Positions 42,928 to 51,862 are shown, counted from the first letter of the stretch. The stretch is DNA of 64,000 nucleotides from Paenarthrobacter histidinolovorans (GCF_014647595.1 NZ_BMPM01000011.1:95888-159887), one strand, 5' to 3'. Program-made: numbers and translations. The notes: a model not told the origin generated them from the sequence alone.

Positions 42928-43701
42928 ATGGACGAAATGAACGTTGAATTGGCGCTGCCTGATGCCGCCTCGGCGCCCGACGAAGTTTCGGTGCCTGAGC
43001 AGCTTCAGGACCTCGTTATCGACAGCGAAGACGTCGGTGGATTCCTCGGAGAACTGGCTGTTTTTTCGGCTGCGGCGGTGTCCAACGCGGTCGGTGTGAA
43101 CGTGCATTGCGGTATCACACTGAGCCGGCGGAGGCGGACGGCCACGGTCGCCGGAAGCACCCCTGAAGCCAGGTTGATCGACGAAGTCCAGCAGGCGTAC
43201 GGAGATGGTCCCTGCCTGGAAGCAATGCGCAGCCATGCCACCGTGCACGTGCCCGACACTTCCACGGAAGGGCGCTGGCCCGACTACTGCAAGGTCATCG
43301 CGGATCGCGGCCATCTCTCGGCGCTTTGCGTCCCCTTGGAGCTGGATGAAGGTGCTACCGCGGCCCTCAACTTCTTCGCTCCCCGGATCGACGCTTTTGA
43401 CCCGGCCACCATCCGGGACTGTGAGCTCTACGCCAGCCAGGCTGAACGCTCACTGCGCCTGGCAGTCCGGATCGGCGTCAAGCAGCAGCACGCCGACGAC
43501 CTCCAGGATGCCATGCAGTCCCGGACCGTGATCGACCTCGCCTGCGGAATCATCATGGGGCAGAACCGGTGCAGCCAGGACGACGCCTTCCAAATCCTCA
43601 AGAAGGCATCAAGCGCCCGGAACCAGAAGCTGCGCGACGTCGCCGAGACCTTGGTCAAGAGCGTGGCGAAGGAGTCTCCCGTGGCCCATTTCGAAGCCTG
43701 A
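42928..43701 (+). CDS. GAF and ANTAR domain regulator
   Basis: The 257-residue protein has a GAF sensor (about 35-180; GVNVHCGITLSRRRRTATVA, DEVQQAYGDGPCLEAMRSHA, RGHLSALCVPLELDEGATAA) and a C-terminal ANTAR domain (about 195-247; MQSRTVIDLACGIIMGQNRC, DAFQILKKASSARNQKLRDV). ANTAR proteins bind paired RNA hairpins in leaders and prevent termination; the GAF domain would sense a small molecule or redox state. No kinase partner is next to it. The GAF loop contains a cysteine (GPCLEAM) common in actinobacterial members. Two paralogous cysteine-rich proteins flank it. Confidence 0.88.
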   Translation: MDEMNVELALPDAASAPDEVSVPEQLQDLVIDSEDVGGFLGELAVFSAAAVSNAVGVNVHCGITLSRRRRTATVAGSTPEARLIDEVQQAYGDGPCLEAMRSHATVHVPDTSTEGRWPDYCKVIADRGHLSALCVPLELDEGATAALNFFAPRIDAFDPATIRDCELYASQAERSLRLAVRIGVKQQHADDLQDAMQSRTVIDLACGIIMGQNRCSQDDAFQILKKASSARNQKLRDVAETLVKSVAKESPVAHFEA

Positions 43702-43917
43702 GGCAAAGAGCCCCGGGGAGCCGCGGCAAGCCGATGACTTGTGACGCAAGCCACTGGTGAACTACATTTTAGGTGGGTTAAGCAGATAGCCCTTGGAGTC
43801 TCATGACGTGGAGCCATCCCGGATGGTCCAAGAACTGCACTTTCAGCCGTGGCCATTATCGGCCGGCTCGCAGCGTCTATGCATGCGGCTCCTTGGAGTT
43901 GTAAAAGGAGAATGGCA

Positions 43918-44367
43918 ATGACGCTTGGTTCCCTTCCTGTCCCGAAACCCTCGCAGGGGTCCGAACCTGCCAAGGCCGAAGTACGGCCATGGTGCACGGT
44001 CTGCGGCACTGATTCCTACATTTTTGTTGAGACCGTGGTGGAAGCCGAACCACACCAGACGGAAGTTGTCGACGTCAGCTACACCTGCAGCGAATGCGAT
44101 ACCTTCTACGCCCACCCCGTCCGCCTGGCCACGCTGGTGCCGGAGATCCAACAGGAATTTCTTTCCACTGCCGCAGCAGGACTCTGGTTCAGTTGCACCC
44201 ATTGCGGCGATCCCATGACGTTGGGACGTCCTGCCGAACACGTGATTGAGGCCCCCCGGAGCACTGAAGATCCTGAAAGCCCCAATCTCCTTGAGGTCTA
44301 CTTGCAGACCCAGGTGCTGCATTGCCGTTGTGGTTTCCAAATGGAGGTTCCGCGCCACGTTGGGTAA
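43918..44367 (+). CDS. Cysteine-rich, zinc-ribbon-like protein, paralogue of 42318-42767
   Basis: The start at ATG 43918 has AAAGGAG seven bases before it; upstream in-frame codons are weaker. The 149-residue product has four cysteine motifs: Cys26/29 (WCTVCG), Cys57/60 (YTCSEC), Cys93/96 (FSCTHCGDPM) and Cys136/138 (LHCRCGFQMEVP). All eight cysteines are in place, so it may be the more complete member of the pair. Between motifs lie helix-like segments (RLATLVPEIQQEFLSTAAAG). I know no function for the family. It follows the GAF-ANTAR gene on the same strand by about 217 bases and precedes the carboxylate-amine ligase gene by 40. Confidence 0.78.
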   Translation: MTLGSLPVPKPSQGSEPAKAEVRPWCTVCGTDSYIFVETVVEAEPHQTEVVDVSYTCSECDTFYAHPVRLATLVPEIQQEFLSTAAAGLWFSCTHCGDPMTLGRPAEHVIEAPRSTEDPESPNLLEVYLQTQVLHCRCGFQMEVPRHVG

Positions 44368-44407
44368 CCGCCGACTCTGAATAATCCATAGAGGGAGGGG
44401 TGGGTCT

Positions 44408-45541
44408 GTGCGAACGTTTGGTGTGGAGGAGGAACTTCTGATTGCCGATCCTTCGGACGGCATGCCATTGGCCCTCGCCGCGGACATTCTTGACGTGGCG
44501 ATCCACGGCGGGGATGCTGACGGCGATGCCGCTTCCCTGAAATCGGAATTCAAGCAGGAGCAGATCGAAGTCAACTCCCGCCCCTGCCGGACGGCTGCTG
44601 AGCTCAGGGCTGAAATCCGTACGGGCCGGGCCCTATCGGACAAGGCGGCCAGGACCTTGGGTGCGCGGGTGGCGGCTTTGGCTACCCCGCCGGTTTTTCA
44701 CGCGACGCCCACCTTGGGGAATCAGCGATACGCCGCCATGGGCACGGAATTCGGCCTGATTTCGCGTGAGCAACTCACGTGTGGCTTTCACGTCCACGTG
44801 TCCATCGAGTCGCCCGATGAGGGCGTCGGAGTCCTGGACCGTATGCGCCACTGGCTTCCCGTACTCCTCGCTCTCAGCGCCAACTCTCCCTTCTGGATGG
44901 GGGCCGACACTGGCTTTGCGAGCTATCGGACGCAGATCTGGAACCGCTGGCCCACGGCCGGCCCCATGGACATTTTCGGTTCGGCCGATGGGTACCGTGC
45001 AGTCCTGGGGACGCTGCTGGGTACCGGAGTTCCGATGGACGAGGGCATGATCTACTTCGATGCCCGCCTCTCGAGGGGCCATCCAACCGTTGAGCTCCGG
45101 ATCGCGGATGTTTGCCTCTACGCTGAAGACGCGCTCACCCTGGCAGTGATCGCACGAGCCCTGGTGGAAACTTCGGCGGCCGAATGGCGGCGGGGCGATC
45201 CGCCGTCGAGTGCCTTGACGCATGTCATCCGCATGGCCAACTGGAAGGCGAGCCGTTTCGGCATCAACAGCGAACTGCTGCACCCGCAGGACCAGAGCCC
45301 TGTTGCTGCCCCGGAAGTTGCCGGCGCCCTGCTGCGCCACATCAAGCCTGCCCTGGCCAAGGCCGGAGACCTGTCGCTGGCGCGGACCGGGGTGGCCAAC
45401 ATCCTCCGCCGCGGCTCAGGCGAGCGGCTGCAGCGCCAGGCCTATGCGCGCCGGCGCCGGCTGTCCGACGTCGTGACCGCAGCCATCGCCTCCACGCACG
45501 AGTACGGGGAACTTTCAGACGCCGGCCTGCTAAGCCACTAG
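44408..45541 (+). CDS. YbdK-type carboxylate-amine ligase (glutamate-cysteine ligase 2 family)
   Basis: The GTG start at 44408 follows GGGAGGGG. The 377-residue product begins RTFGVEEELLIADP, the hallmark of the GCS2/YbdK family; other blocks are KSEFKQEQIEVNSRPC, FGLISREQLTCGFHVHVSIE, and VELRIADVCLYAEDALTLAV. Enzymes of this family make a gamma-glutamyl amide, such as gamma-glutamylcysteine, with ATP. The true substrate in actinobacteria, which use mycothiol rather than glutathione, is not known. It sits after the cysteine-rich paralogue and ends at a strong terminator. Confidence 0.88.
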   Translation: MRTFGVEEELLIADPSDGMPLALAADILDVAIHGGDADGDAASLKSEFKQEQIEVNSRPCRTAAELRAEIRTGRALSDKAARTLGARVAALATPPVFHATPTLGNQRYAAMGTEFGLISREQLTCGFHVHVSIESPDEGVGVLDRMRHWLPVLLALSANSPFWMGADTGFASYRTQIWNRWPTAGPMDIFGSADGYRAVLGTLLGTGVPMDEGMIYFDARLSRGHPTVELRIADVCLYAEDALTLAVIARALVETSAAEWRRGDPPSSALTHVIRMANWKASRFGINSELLHPQDQSPVAAPEVAGALLRHIKPALAKAGDLSLARTGVANILRRGSGERLQRQAYARRRRLSDVVTAAIASTHEYGELSDAGLLSH

Positions 45542-45549
45542 CAGCCAAA

Positions 45550-45590
45550 GGCGCGACGACGGCGGGCCGGTGACCCGCCGTCGTCGCGCC
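45550..45590. terminator. Strong GC-rich hairpin after the carboxylate-amine ligase
   Basis: Perfect 17-base arms (ggcgcgacgacggcggg at 45550-45566 and cccgccgtcgtcgcgcc at 45574-45590) with a 7-base loop. Located between converging genes, it can serve both the ligase and the VOC gene on the minus strand. Confidence 0.82.
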
Positions 45591-45628
45591 TTGCGATAGC
45601 TGTGCCTTGTGGTGGAATGCCGGGACGG

Positions 45629-46030
45629 TCAGCCTTGGTTGATGCGGATCATGTTGCCGGAGGGGTCGCGGAAGGCGCAGTCGCGCGGACCCCACGGCTG
45701 GTCGATCGGTTCCTGGAGGACCTCTGCGCCGGAGGCCCGGAGTTTCTCAAAGGTGGCATCGAGATCGTCCGTGGCGAAGACGAGCATTGGCATGACGCCC
45801 TTGGTGAGGAGCTCCTGGATGGCGTCGCCGTCAGCTTGGGAGCGGCCGGCGTGCGGCGGGGAGAGGACCAGTTCGAGATCGGGCTGGGCATCGCTGCCCA
45901 AAGTCACCCAGCGCTGGCCATCGGATCCGACGTCGTTGCGGACCTGGAAGCCGAGGGCGTCGCGATAGAAGGCGAGCGACTCATCGACGTCGTTGACAGT
46001 GACGTGTGCGTACTTCAAGGAAATGTTCAT
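45629..46030 (-). CDS. VOC-family (glyoxalase/bleomycin-resistance-like) protein
   Basis: With the ATG at 46030 the 133-residue protein starts MNISLKYAHVTVNDVDESLA, the usual first betaalphabetabetabeta unit (FYRDALGFQVRNDVGSDGQR). The second unit has MPMLVFATDDLDATFEKLRA and ends with FRDPSGNMIRINQG. Metal ligands would be the His in AHVTV and the final Glu/Gln region. VOC proteins can be isomerases, dioxygenases or drug-binding proteins; the substrate is unknown. The AraC-type gene is 48 bases upstream on the same strand and probably controls it. Confidence 0.86.
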   Translation of the reverse strand: MNISLKYAHVTVNDVDESLAFYRDALGFQVRNDVGSDGQRWVTLGSDAQPDLELVLSPPHAGRSQADGDAIQELLTKGVMPMLVFATDDLDATFEKLRASGAEVLQEPIDQPWGPRDCAFRDPSGNMIRINQG

Positions 46031-46078
46031 GAACCACACGCTATTGCAGCCCGGGAGCCCGCGCTTCTTCAATCCTGC

Positions 46079-46501
46079 TCAAGTTGCTGTTGCCCGTGCG
46101 GCGGGGTTCCTGTCCGGCCGCGTTTGCTGTTTTGCAATGCAGTTCGGCATCGCTTTCACCGCGTGGTGCTCCCGGGAACGGTACTCGCTGGGCGTGATCC
46201 CAACGATTTCAGTGAAGCGGCTGCTGAAGGAGCCAAGGGATGTACAGCCGACCTCCATGCAGGCATCCGTCACGCTGGATCCAGCGCGCAGGAGCGCCAT
46301 GGCCCGTTCTATCCGCCGGGTCATCAGGTAGTTGTACGGCGATTCTCCGTAGGCGGCCTTGAACTGGCGGGAAAAGTGGGCCGGCGACATGAGCGCTCCG
46401 GCGGCCATGGTGGGCACGTCCAGGGGACGCGCGTACTCGCGGTCTATGAAGTCACGGGCACGCCGCAGATGGGCCAGGTTGGCCAATTCCTGCGGAGTCA
46501 T
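46079..46501 (-). CDS. AraC-family transcriptional regulator (short form)
   Basis: The 140-residue protein consists almost only of the AraC DNA-binding domain. The first helix-turn-helix includes RPLDVPTMAAGALMSPAHFS, RQFKAAYGESPYNYLMTRRI, and the second RAGSSVTDACMEVGCTSLGS, then FSSRFTEIVGITPSEYR. There is no ligand domain, as in small SoxS/MarA-like regulators. The VOC gene follows and forms a likely operon. The start codon is separated by 20 bases from the divergent hydrolase start, with a shared leaderless-type promoter between them (TACTAG). The C-terminal tail is basic. Confidence 0.9.
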   Translation of the reverse strand: MTPQELANLAHLRRARDFIDREYARPLDVPTMAAGALMSPAHFSRQFKAAYGESPYNYLMTRRIERAMALLRAGSSVTDACMEVGCTSLGSFSSRFTEIVGITPSEYRSREHHAVKAMPNCIAKQQTRPDRNPAARATAT

Positions 46502-46521
46502 GGCGTCAGTCTACTAGGCTC

Positions 46522-47145
46522 ATGCCCATGGAATCAGTGGTCTGGTCAAAGCCCGAAAACCAGCGCAAGGACACCCCTTTGCTGGTGATGCTCCATGGTT
46601 ACGGCACCAGCGAGCAGCGCATGGTCAATCTTTTTGACCAGCTGCCCACAGAGTTCACCTGTGCTGCATTGCGGGGGCCCAAAGTCATTGGCGACGACTA
46701 CGGTTGGTTCCTGCTGGATTACTTCCTGACGAACGACTTCGCGGATGTGATCGCATCCACGAATGCGGTGTTCAACTGGATCAACTCCGTAAAGGACAAC
46801 CACAGCAGCGTCAGTTTGCTTGGCTATTCGCAGGGCATGGCCATGGCCAGCACGCTCCTGCGGTTGCGGCCCACATCGTTCAAAGCCACCGTCGGGTTGT
46901 CCGGGTTTGTCCTGGACAATGACCTGCTTGCCCTGAGCGAATCGTTCGACACCCCACCGCCGTTCTTCTGGGGGAGGGACAAAGCGGACCCCGTGATCAA
47001 CGAGGACGCGATCGCCCATACGGAGGAGTGGCTGAACGCCAACACGGCACTGACGGCGCGGACCTACCCGGGCATGGGCCACAGGATCGAGCCCGCCGAG
47101 CTGGTGGATGTCAGTGCTTTCCTGAAGTACTACGTGTTGGGTTAG
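46522..47145 (+). CDS. Alpha/beta-hydrolase (phospholipase/carboxylesterase type)
   Basis: The 207-residue protein fits the small esterase/phospholipase family (Abhydrolase_2). LLVMLHGYGTSEQ forms the oxyanion loop, GYSQGMAMAS carries the nucleophile serine, the Asp is probably in GRDKADPVIN, and the His is in PGMGHRIEP. It may hydrolyse short acyl esters. There is no signal peptide, so it is cytosolic. The ATG lies about six bases after TACTAG, a -10 box that fits a leaderless transcript. The AraC-type gene is divergent. Confidence 0.9.
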   Translation: MPMESVVWSKPENQRKDTPLLVMLHGYGTSEQRMVNLFDQLPTEFTCAALRGPKVIGDDYGWFLLDYFLTNDFADVIASTNAVFNWINSVKDNHSSVSLLGYSQGMAMASTLLRLRPTSFKATVGLSGFVLDNDLLALSESFDTPPPFFWGRDKADPVINEDAIAHTEEWLNANTALTARTYPGMGHRIEPAELVDVSAFLKYYVLG

Positions 47146-47242
47146 CGCTGGATTAGAAGGCATCCGCACCCTCGAATCAAAACCGATGGTGAGATTCGCG
47201 TCACAATTTCGCATTCGACTGCACTCTATTGAATGACAAAAT

Positions 47243-47256
47243 TGTAAGCGCTTACA
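47243..47256. promoter_or_regulatory. Perfect 14-bp palindrome, LacI/GalR-family operator
   Basis: The sequence tgtaagcgcttaca is a perfect palindrome with the central CG step typical of LacI-family sites. It lies 76-89 bases before the start of the LacI-type gene, so autoregulation of the phosphorylase operon is likely. Confidence 0.8.
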
Positions 47257-47331
47257 CTTTTGGCTGATGACCCGGTTCGGGACACACGCCAAGGCGTCAG
47301 TCGAGCATGGAAAGGGTTGAGGCCGTGTTGC

Positions 47332-48351
47332 ATGGTTAGGACTCACAGGGTGACAATCCAGGACGTAGCCGTTCTTTCCGGATTGTCGATTTGCACGGTA
47401 TCGCGGGCACTCAGGAAGCTCCCCAACGTTTCCGACAAAGCCCAGGCGCGGGTGGCCGAGGCCGCCAGCAAACTCGGCTACAAAGCCTCGGCCGCCGCAT
47501 CCCGGCTGGCTGGCGGAAGTACAGGGTCGGTGGCCATTGTTGCCCCCACCGCCACCTCGTGGTTCTTCTCCCAGGCTGTGGAAGCCGCCGAGGAAGTTCT
47601 GGGGGACAGTGGCTACGACACGGTCCTGATCAGCCTCCGCAACAAGGCCAGTGTCCGGAAGCAGTTCTTCGCGGACCTGGAAAACCTCGCACAGCGGGTG
47701 GACGGGCTGTTGTTGCTCAATGTTGACCTCGACCCCGGAGAGATGGAAGCGTTGGAAGCCTGCGGACTGGCAACGGCCAGCGTGGGCATGGGAAATGTTC
47801 CGTGGGACAATGTAGGTATCGATGACGAACACGCTGCCTGGCAGGCAACCCAACACCTGCTGGGGCTGGGCCATTGGGACTTGGCCGTTCTCTCGAGCAA
47901 TGAACACTCCGTTGTGACTGAGACTCCTCGGTTCCGTGGCTTCCGGCGCGCCCTGGATGAACACCACCTCACCGTCCACCCGGACCTTGTGGTGGCGGCA
48001 GGTCCGGGGATCGACGACGGGCGGCGGGCCATGATTGAGCTCATCACCCGTGGCGTGAAGCCCACGGCAGTGTTCGCCCATTGCGACGAGGCCGCCTTTG
48101 GTGCGTTGACAGCGCTCCGGGAATACGGCTTGTCCGTGCCGAAAAACGTGTCCGTGATCGGTATAGACGACCACCCTATGAGCTGGTTCCTGGGCCTCAG
48201 CACCGTGGCGCAGCCGGTAGCTGACCAAGGTGCCTTCGCCGCGAACCTCCTGTGCGAACGACTCCTGAATAACGAATCCCCCCATCAACCCTCCAACCAC
48301 CTGCTCGATACCAAGCTCATCGAACGCAAAACCACGCGCCACAAGCGCTGA
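47332..48351 (+). CDS. LacI-family transcriptional regulator
   Basis: The ATG at 47332 starts MVRTHRVTIQDVAVLSGLSI; a frame extending to 47260 lacks support. The N-terminal helix-turn-helix and hinge helix are VTIQDVAVLSGLSICTVSRA and KASAAASRLAGGSTG. The rest (about 60-339) is a periplasmic-binding-protein-like sugar sensor (AIVAPTATSWFFSQAVEAAE, VGMGNVPWDNVGIDDEHAAW, SVIGIDDHPMSWFLGLSTVA). Effector is likely the disaccharide or its phosphate split by the downstream GH65 enzyme. It starts a three-gene operon and has a perfect palindromic operator upstream. Confidence 0.9.
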   Translation: MVRTHRVTIQDVAVLSGLSICTVSRALRKLPNVSDKAQARVAEAASKLGYKASAAASRLAGGSTGSVAIVAPTATSWFFSQAVEAAEEVLGDSGYDTVLISLRNKASVRKQFFADLENLAQRVDGLLLLNVDLDPGEMEALEACGLATASVGMGNVPWDNVGIDDEHAAWQATQHLLGLGHWDLAVLSSNEHSVVTETPRFRGFRRALDEHHLTVHPDLVVAAGPGIDDGRRAMIELITRGVKPTAVFAHCDEAAFGALTALREYGLSVPKNVSVIGIDDHPMSWFLGLSTVAQPVADQGAFAANLLCERLLNNESPHQPSNHLLDTKLIERKTTRHKR

Positions 48352-48359
48352 ACGGAACT

Positions 48360-49091
48360 ATGCACATGACTGATCTTCGTAATGCCTGGACAGGCGCTTC
48401 GGCGCTGTTGTTCGATCTCGACGGCGTGCTGACGCCCACTGCCGTGGTGCACGAGCAGGCGTGGCAGGAACTGTTTGACGGTTACCTTGCCGGGATCGGG
48501 CACCAGCAGGGTTACCAGGAGAGCGACTACTTCGACCACATCGATGGCAAGCCGCGCTTTGACGGCGTCCGGGACTTCCTGACCTCCCGGGGCATTACCC
48601 TCCCTGAAGGCCCAACGGACGATTCACCCACGAACCAGACTGTGCAGGGGCTGGGCAACCGCAAGAACGCCATCTTCAACGAGATCGTGGACACCCGCGG
48701 TGTGGAGCCCTATGAAGGTTCCGTCAAATTCATCAATGCGGCCCTGGAACGGGGACTCAAGGTCGCGGTCGTCTCCTCCTCAAGGAACGCCCCAGCCGTG
48801 CTGAAGGCAGCGGGAATCGACCACCACTTCGAGGTAGTAGTCGACGGCCAGGTGGCCGCCGGCGTCGGCCTTCCCGGTAAACCTGACCCGGCCACTTATG
48901 TCTACGGTGCAAGCCTGTTGGGCGTGCCGGTGGAGGAATGCATCGTGGTGGAAGATGCCGTGTCCGGTGTGCAGGCCGGTGCAGGTGCTCCCTTCTACGC
49001 CGTGATCGGCGTGGACCGCGGAGCGGGCCGGCAAACCCTGCTCGACGCAGGCGCCACACTTGTGGTCGACGACCTCAACGAACTTCTCTGA
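48360..49091 (+). CDS. Beta-phosphoglucomutase-type HAD hydrolase
   Basis: The 243-residue HAD protein has the nucleophile and acid in LLFDLDGVLTPT (Asp19, Asp21 from the first ATG; a second ATG is two codons later). A cap domain is present, followed by VAVVSSSRNAPAVLKAAGI and IVVEDAVSGVQAGAGA. In operons with a GH65 phosphorylase such enzymes turn beta-glucose 1-phosphate into glucose 6-phosphate, feeding glycolysis. The phosphorylase gene follows after 30 bases, and the LacI gene ends 8 bases before. The length and cap size agree with beta-phosphoglucomutase. Confidence 0.88.
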   Translation: MHMTDLRNAWTGASALLFDLDGVLTPTAVVHEQAWQELFDGYLAGIGHQQGYQESDYFDHIDGKPRFDGVRDFLTSRGITLPEGPTDDSPTNQTVQGLGNRKNAIFNEIVDTRGVEPYEGSVKFINAALERGLKVAVVSSSRNAPAVLKAAGIDHHFEVVVDGQVAAGVGLPGKPDPATYVYGASLLGVPVEECIVVEDAVSGVQAGAGAPFYAVIGVDRGAGRQTLLDAGATLVVDDLNELL

Positions 49092-49121
49092 CCCTACTTT
49101 TTCGAAGGACTTCATCAGCCC

Positions 49122-51479
49122 ATGGCACTCATCAGCTCCGATCGGCTGCGTTTCCCCTGCGAGCCCTGGAAGCTTGTGGAAAACATTCACGTGCCCGGTG
49201 ACGAGGGAACGTTGGAAACGCTGTTCGCGCTTGGCAACGGCCACCTTGGCATCCGCGGATCCCATTCCACTGCGGGAGACAGCGAGCTTCCCGGCACGTT
49301 CATCAACGGTTTCCATGAGATCTGGGACATCAAGCATGCCGAAAATGCCTACGGTTTTGCGCGGACAGGCCAGCGGATTGTGTACGTCCCGGATGCCAAC
49401 AACTTCACGGTCTCCATTGATGGCGAAGCCCTGAGCCTTGCCGAGTCCACCGTGCTGGACTATCACCGCAGCGTGGACTTCTCCACAGGCGTTTACGAGG
49501 AACGCATCGTGTGGTCCTGCCGGTCGGGGGCCACCGTAACCACGGTGGAGCGCCGGGCGGTCGGGTTCGATTCCCGCGGATGTCTTGGCCTTGAACTGTC
49601 GTTGTCCGCGGACCGTGACGTGTCCGCGGACATCACGTCCGGCGTCGTGAACCGCCAGGACCAGCCCGTGGAGGACCATTCGGTCCATGACCCGCGGCGT
49701 TCAGGCCGCCACGCAGGGCGGGTACTGCTGCCACTTCACCTCCAGGGCGCCGATGGTTCGCTCCGCCTCGCATGGGAAACCTCGGAGTCGCGCCAGCGCG
49801 TGGCGATGGCTGTGGACCATTGGATTTCGGCCGAAGGCCAGCCGTTCGAAACGCTGGTGGCAGAGGACGAGTCCTCCGTCCGCTACGTCCTGGCAATCCA
49901 CGACGGCGACACTTTCCGTTTGGAGAAAACGGTCAGTTACGTCGTGGCCGGATCTGCCGGGGACGCCGAAGACCGTGGCGAAAGCCTCGCTGTGGAAGCG
50001 GAAGCGAACCTGGTTTCCTTTGCCGACATCCTGGCGCAGAGCAAGGCGCACTACGACGAGTACTGGACCACGGCCGATGTCTCCATCGGCGGCCAGGCAG
50101 AGATGCAGCAAGCCGTGCGCTGGGGCCTGTTCCAGCTCGCGCAAGCCACTGCGCGCGCCGGAGTGGCCGGGATCCCCGCCAAGGGTGTCAGCGGCTCCGG
50201 CTACGAAGGCCACTACTTCTGGGACCAGGAGATCTACCTCCTGCCCTACCTCACCTACACCAATCCCGCCGGCGCCAGGAAAGTGCTCGAATCACGCCAC
50301 GCCATGCTGCCGGATGCGAGGGTGCGCGCCAAGGAACTCAGTGTGGACGGGGCGCTGTTCCCGTGGCGAACCATCAACGGCCTCGAGGCCAGCGCCTACT
50401 ACGCGGCAGGAACAGCCCAGTTCCATATCGCCGCCGCTATAGCCTTCGCTGCCAACCGCTATCAGTGGGCCAGCGGCGATGACACGTTCAGCGCAGAGCT
50501 GGGCGCCGATCTGCTGCTTGAGACCGCGCGCATGTGGGCCTCGCTGGGCTTCTTCGGCAAGGATGGAATGTTCCACATTCACGGTGTCACCGGCCCGGAC
50601 GAGTACACGGCCGTGGTCAACGACAACCTGTACACCAACGTCATGGCGCGCTTCAACCTCCGTGCAGCGGCCGCGCTGGAACACGAGGGCATCGCCGAAA
50701 CCGAGCGCATGGTGTGGAGGCAGGCTGCTGAGCGCATGTCGCTTCCCTACGATCCACACCTGCAGGTCTTCAGCCAGGACAACGACTTCATGACCCTGGA
50801 ACCCTGGGACTGGAACACGCCCAAATCCAAGTACCCGCTGCTGCTGAACTTCCACCCGCTGGTGATCTACCGGCACCAGGTGCTCAAGCAGGCAGACACG
50901 GTACTGGCCATGTTCCTTCAGTGGCAGGACTTCACCGCTGAAGAAAAGCAGCGCGCCTTCGACTTCTACGACCCCATCACTACCGGCGATTCCACCCTGT
51001 CCGCGTGCGTGCAGGGCATCATGGCGGCCGAAGTGGGGTACGGCGACGTCGCGCTGCAGCACTTCACCGAGGCCTTGTTCATCGACCTCGACAACTCGCA
51101 CGGCAACACCATCGACGGTGTCCATATTGCCTCCACCGGTGGCATCTGGAGCTCCCTGGTCTGCGGCTTCGCGGGCATGAGGGACCAGGGCGACGTTCTG
51201 CGCTTCGATCCCCGGCTGCCCGTCGAATGGGAGGGCTTGTCCTTCCGGCTCAAGGTGCAGGGGCGCCTGCTGGCAGTGGAGCTGGAACAGGGGTCCATCG
51301 CGCTGACCCTCGTGTCCGGCCCCGGCTACAGCGCGGAGCCGTTGCAGGTGAAGGTGCGGGACTACGACGTCACCGTCGGCGCCGACACCGTAACGGTGCC
51401 GCTGGACACCGTACCCGTACCGCCGCCGTCGATCTTCCCCAGCGTCTTCCCGACGGCGGGACTTCCGATCATCCGGTAG
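49122..51479 (+). CDS. Glycoside hydrolase family 65 disaccharide phosphorylase
   Basis: The 785-residue protein has the GH65 layout: an N-terminal beta-sandwich (about 1-260; TLFALGNGHLGIRGSHST), a linker, the (alpha/alpha)6 catalytic barrel (about 310-690; GYEGHYFWDQEIYLLPYLTY) with the general acid Glu494 in HGVTGPDEYTAVV, and a C-terminal beta-sandwich. GH65 phosphorylases split maltose, trehalose, kojibiose or nigerose with phosphate to glucose plus beta-glucose 1-phosphate. The partner beta-phosphoglucomutase upstream supports this, but which disaccharide is used is not clear. No transporter lies in the operon. Confidence 0.93.
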   Translation: MALISSDRLRFPCEPWKLVENIHVPGDEGTLETLFALGNGHLGIRGSHSTAGDSELPGTFINGFHEIWDIKHAENAYGFARTGQRIVYVPDANNFTVSIDGEALSLAESTVLDYHRSVDFSTGVYEERIVWSCRSGATVTTVERRAVGFDSRGCLGLELSLSADRDVSADITSGVVNRQDQPVEDHSVHDPRRSGRHAGRVLLPLHLQGADGSLRLAWETSESRQRVAMAVDHWISAEGQPFETLVAEDESSVRYVLAIHDGDTFRLEKTVSYVVAGSAGDAEDRGESLAVEAEANLVSFADILAQSKAHYDEYWTTADVSIGGQAEMQQAVRWGLFQLAQATARAGVAGIPAKGVSGSGYEGHYFWDQEIYLLPYLTYTNPAGARKVLESRHAMLPDARVRAKELSVDGALFPWRTINGLEASAYYAAGTAQFHIAAAIAFAANRYQWASGDDTFSAELGADLLLETARMWASLGFFGKDGMFHIHGVTGPDEYTAVVNDNLYTNVMARFNLRAAAALEHEGIAETERMVWRQAAERMSLPYDPHLQVFSQDNDFMTLEPWDWNTPKSKYPLLLNFHPLVIYRHQVLKQADTVLAMFLQWQDFTAEEKQRAFDFYDPITTGDSTLSACVQGIMAAEVGYGDVALQHFTEALFIDLDNSHGNTIDGVHIASTGGIWSSLVCGFAGMRDQGDVLRFDPRLPVEWEGLSFRLKVQGRLLAVELEQGSIALTLVSGPGYSAEPLQVKVRDYDVTVGADTVTVPLDTVPVPPPSIFPSVFPTAGLPIIR

Positions 51480-51484
51480 GCCGT

Positions 51485-51862
51485 TCACGAAGCCTGCGAC
51501 GTGTGGTCTTCAATCACGCCACCGCCGCGATTTTCCGCAGCGTTTCGACGCCGGTCCAACTCGCTGTTGATAAGTTCCAGCAGCGCTTGGGCCGGCTCGG
51601 ACAGGTGGTGGGTGTCCGGGGAGCCCAGTTGATCGCAATGGATGAGGACGTGGCGGATCCGTTCCAGTTCCCGGGAGGGCACCAGCGGCCAGCGGTGAAA
51701 CAGTTGCCTGACAGCTATGGCACCCAGCAGGGCATCGGGTTTGTCGGTTGGTGCGCGGTGCGTTCCTTGGGTAACTGCTGCTCTTCGTCGAGCAACGGAG
51801 GCCGCGGAAGCTGCGACGCCATGGGTAAGAAGAATGTTGGCTTTGAAGGAATTGGGGGCCAT
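51485..51862 (-). CDS. Hypothetical protein, 125 residues
   Basis: A clean GGGAGG site precedes the ATG at 51862, and the frame has good coding composition. The product is soluble and mixed alpha-helical. It has an Ala/Arg-rich N-terminal part (THGVAASAASVARRRAAV), a middle with RQLFHRWPLVPSRELERIRH, and LSEPAQALLELINSELDRRR near the end, followed by a polar tail. No motif points to a function. The gene is convergent with the GH65 gene (5-base gap) and is not part of its operon. Confidence 0.62.
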   Translation of the reverse strand: MAPNSFKANILLTHGVAASAASVARRRAAVTQGTHRAPTDKPDALLGAIAVRQLFHRWPLVPSRELERIRHVLIHCDQLGSPDTHHLSEPAQALLELINSELDRRRNAAENRGGGVIEDHTSQAS

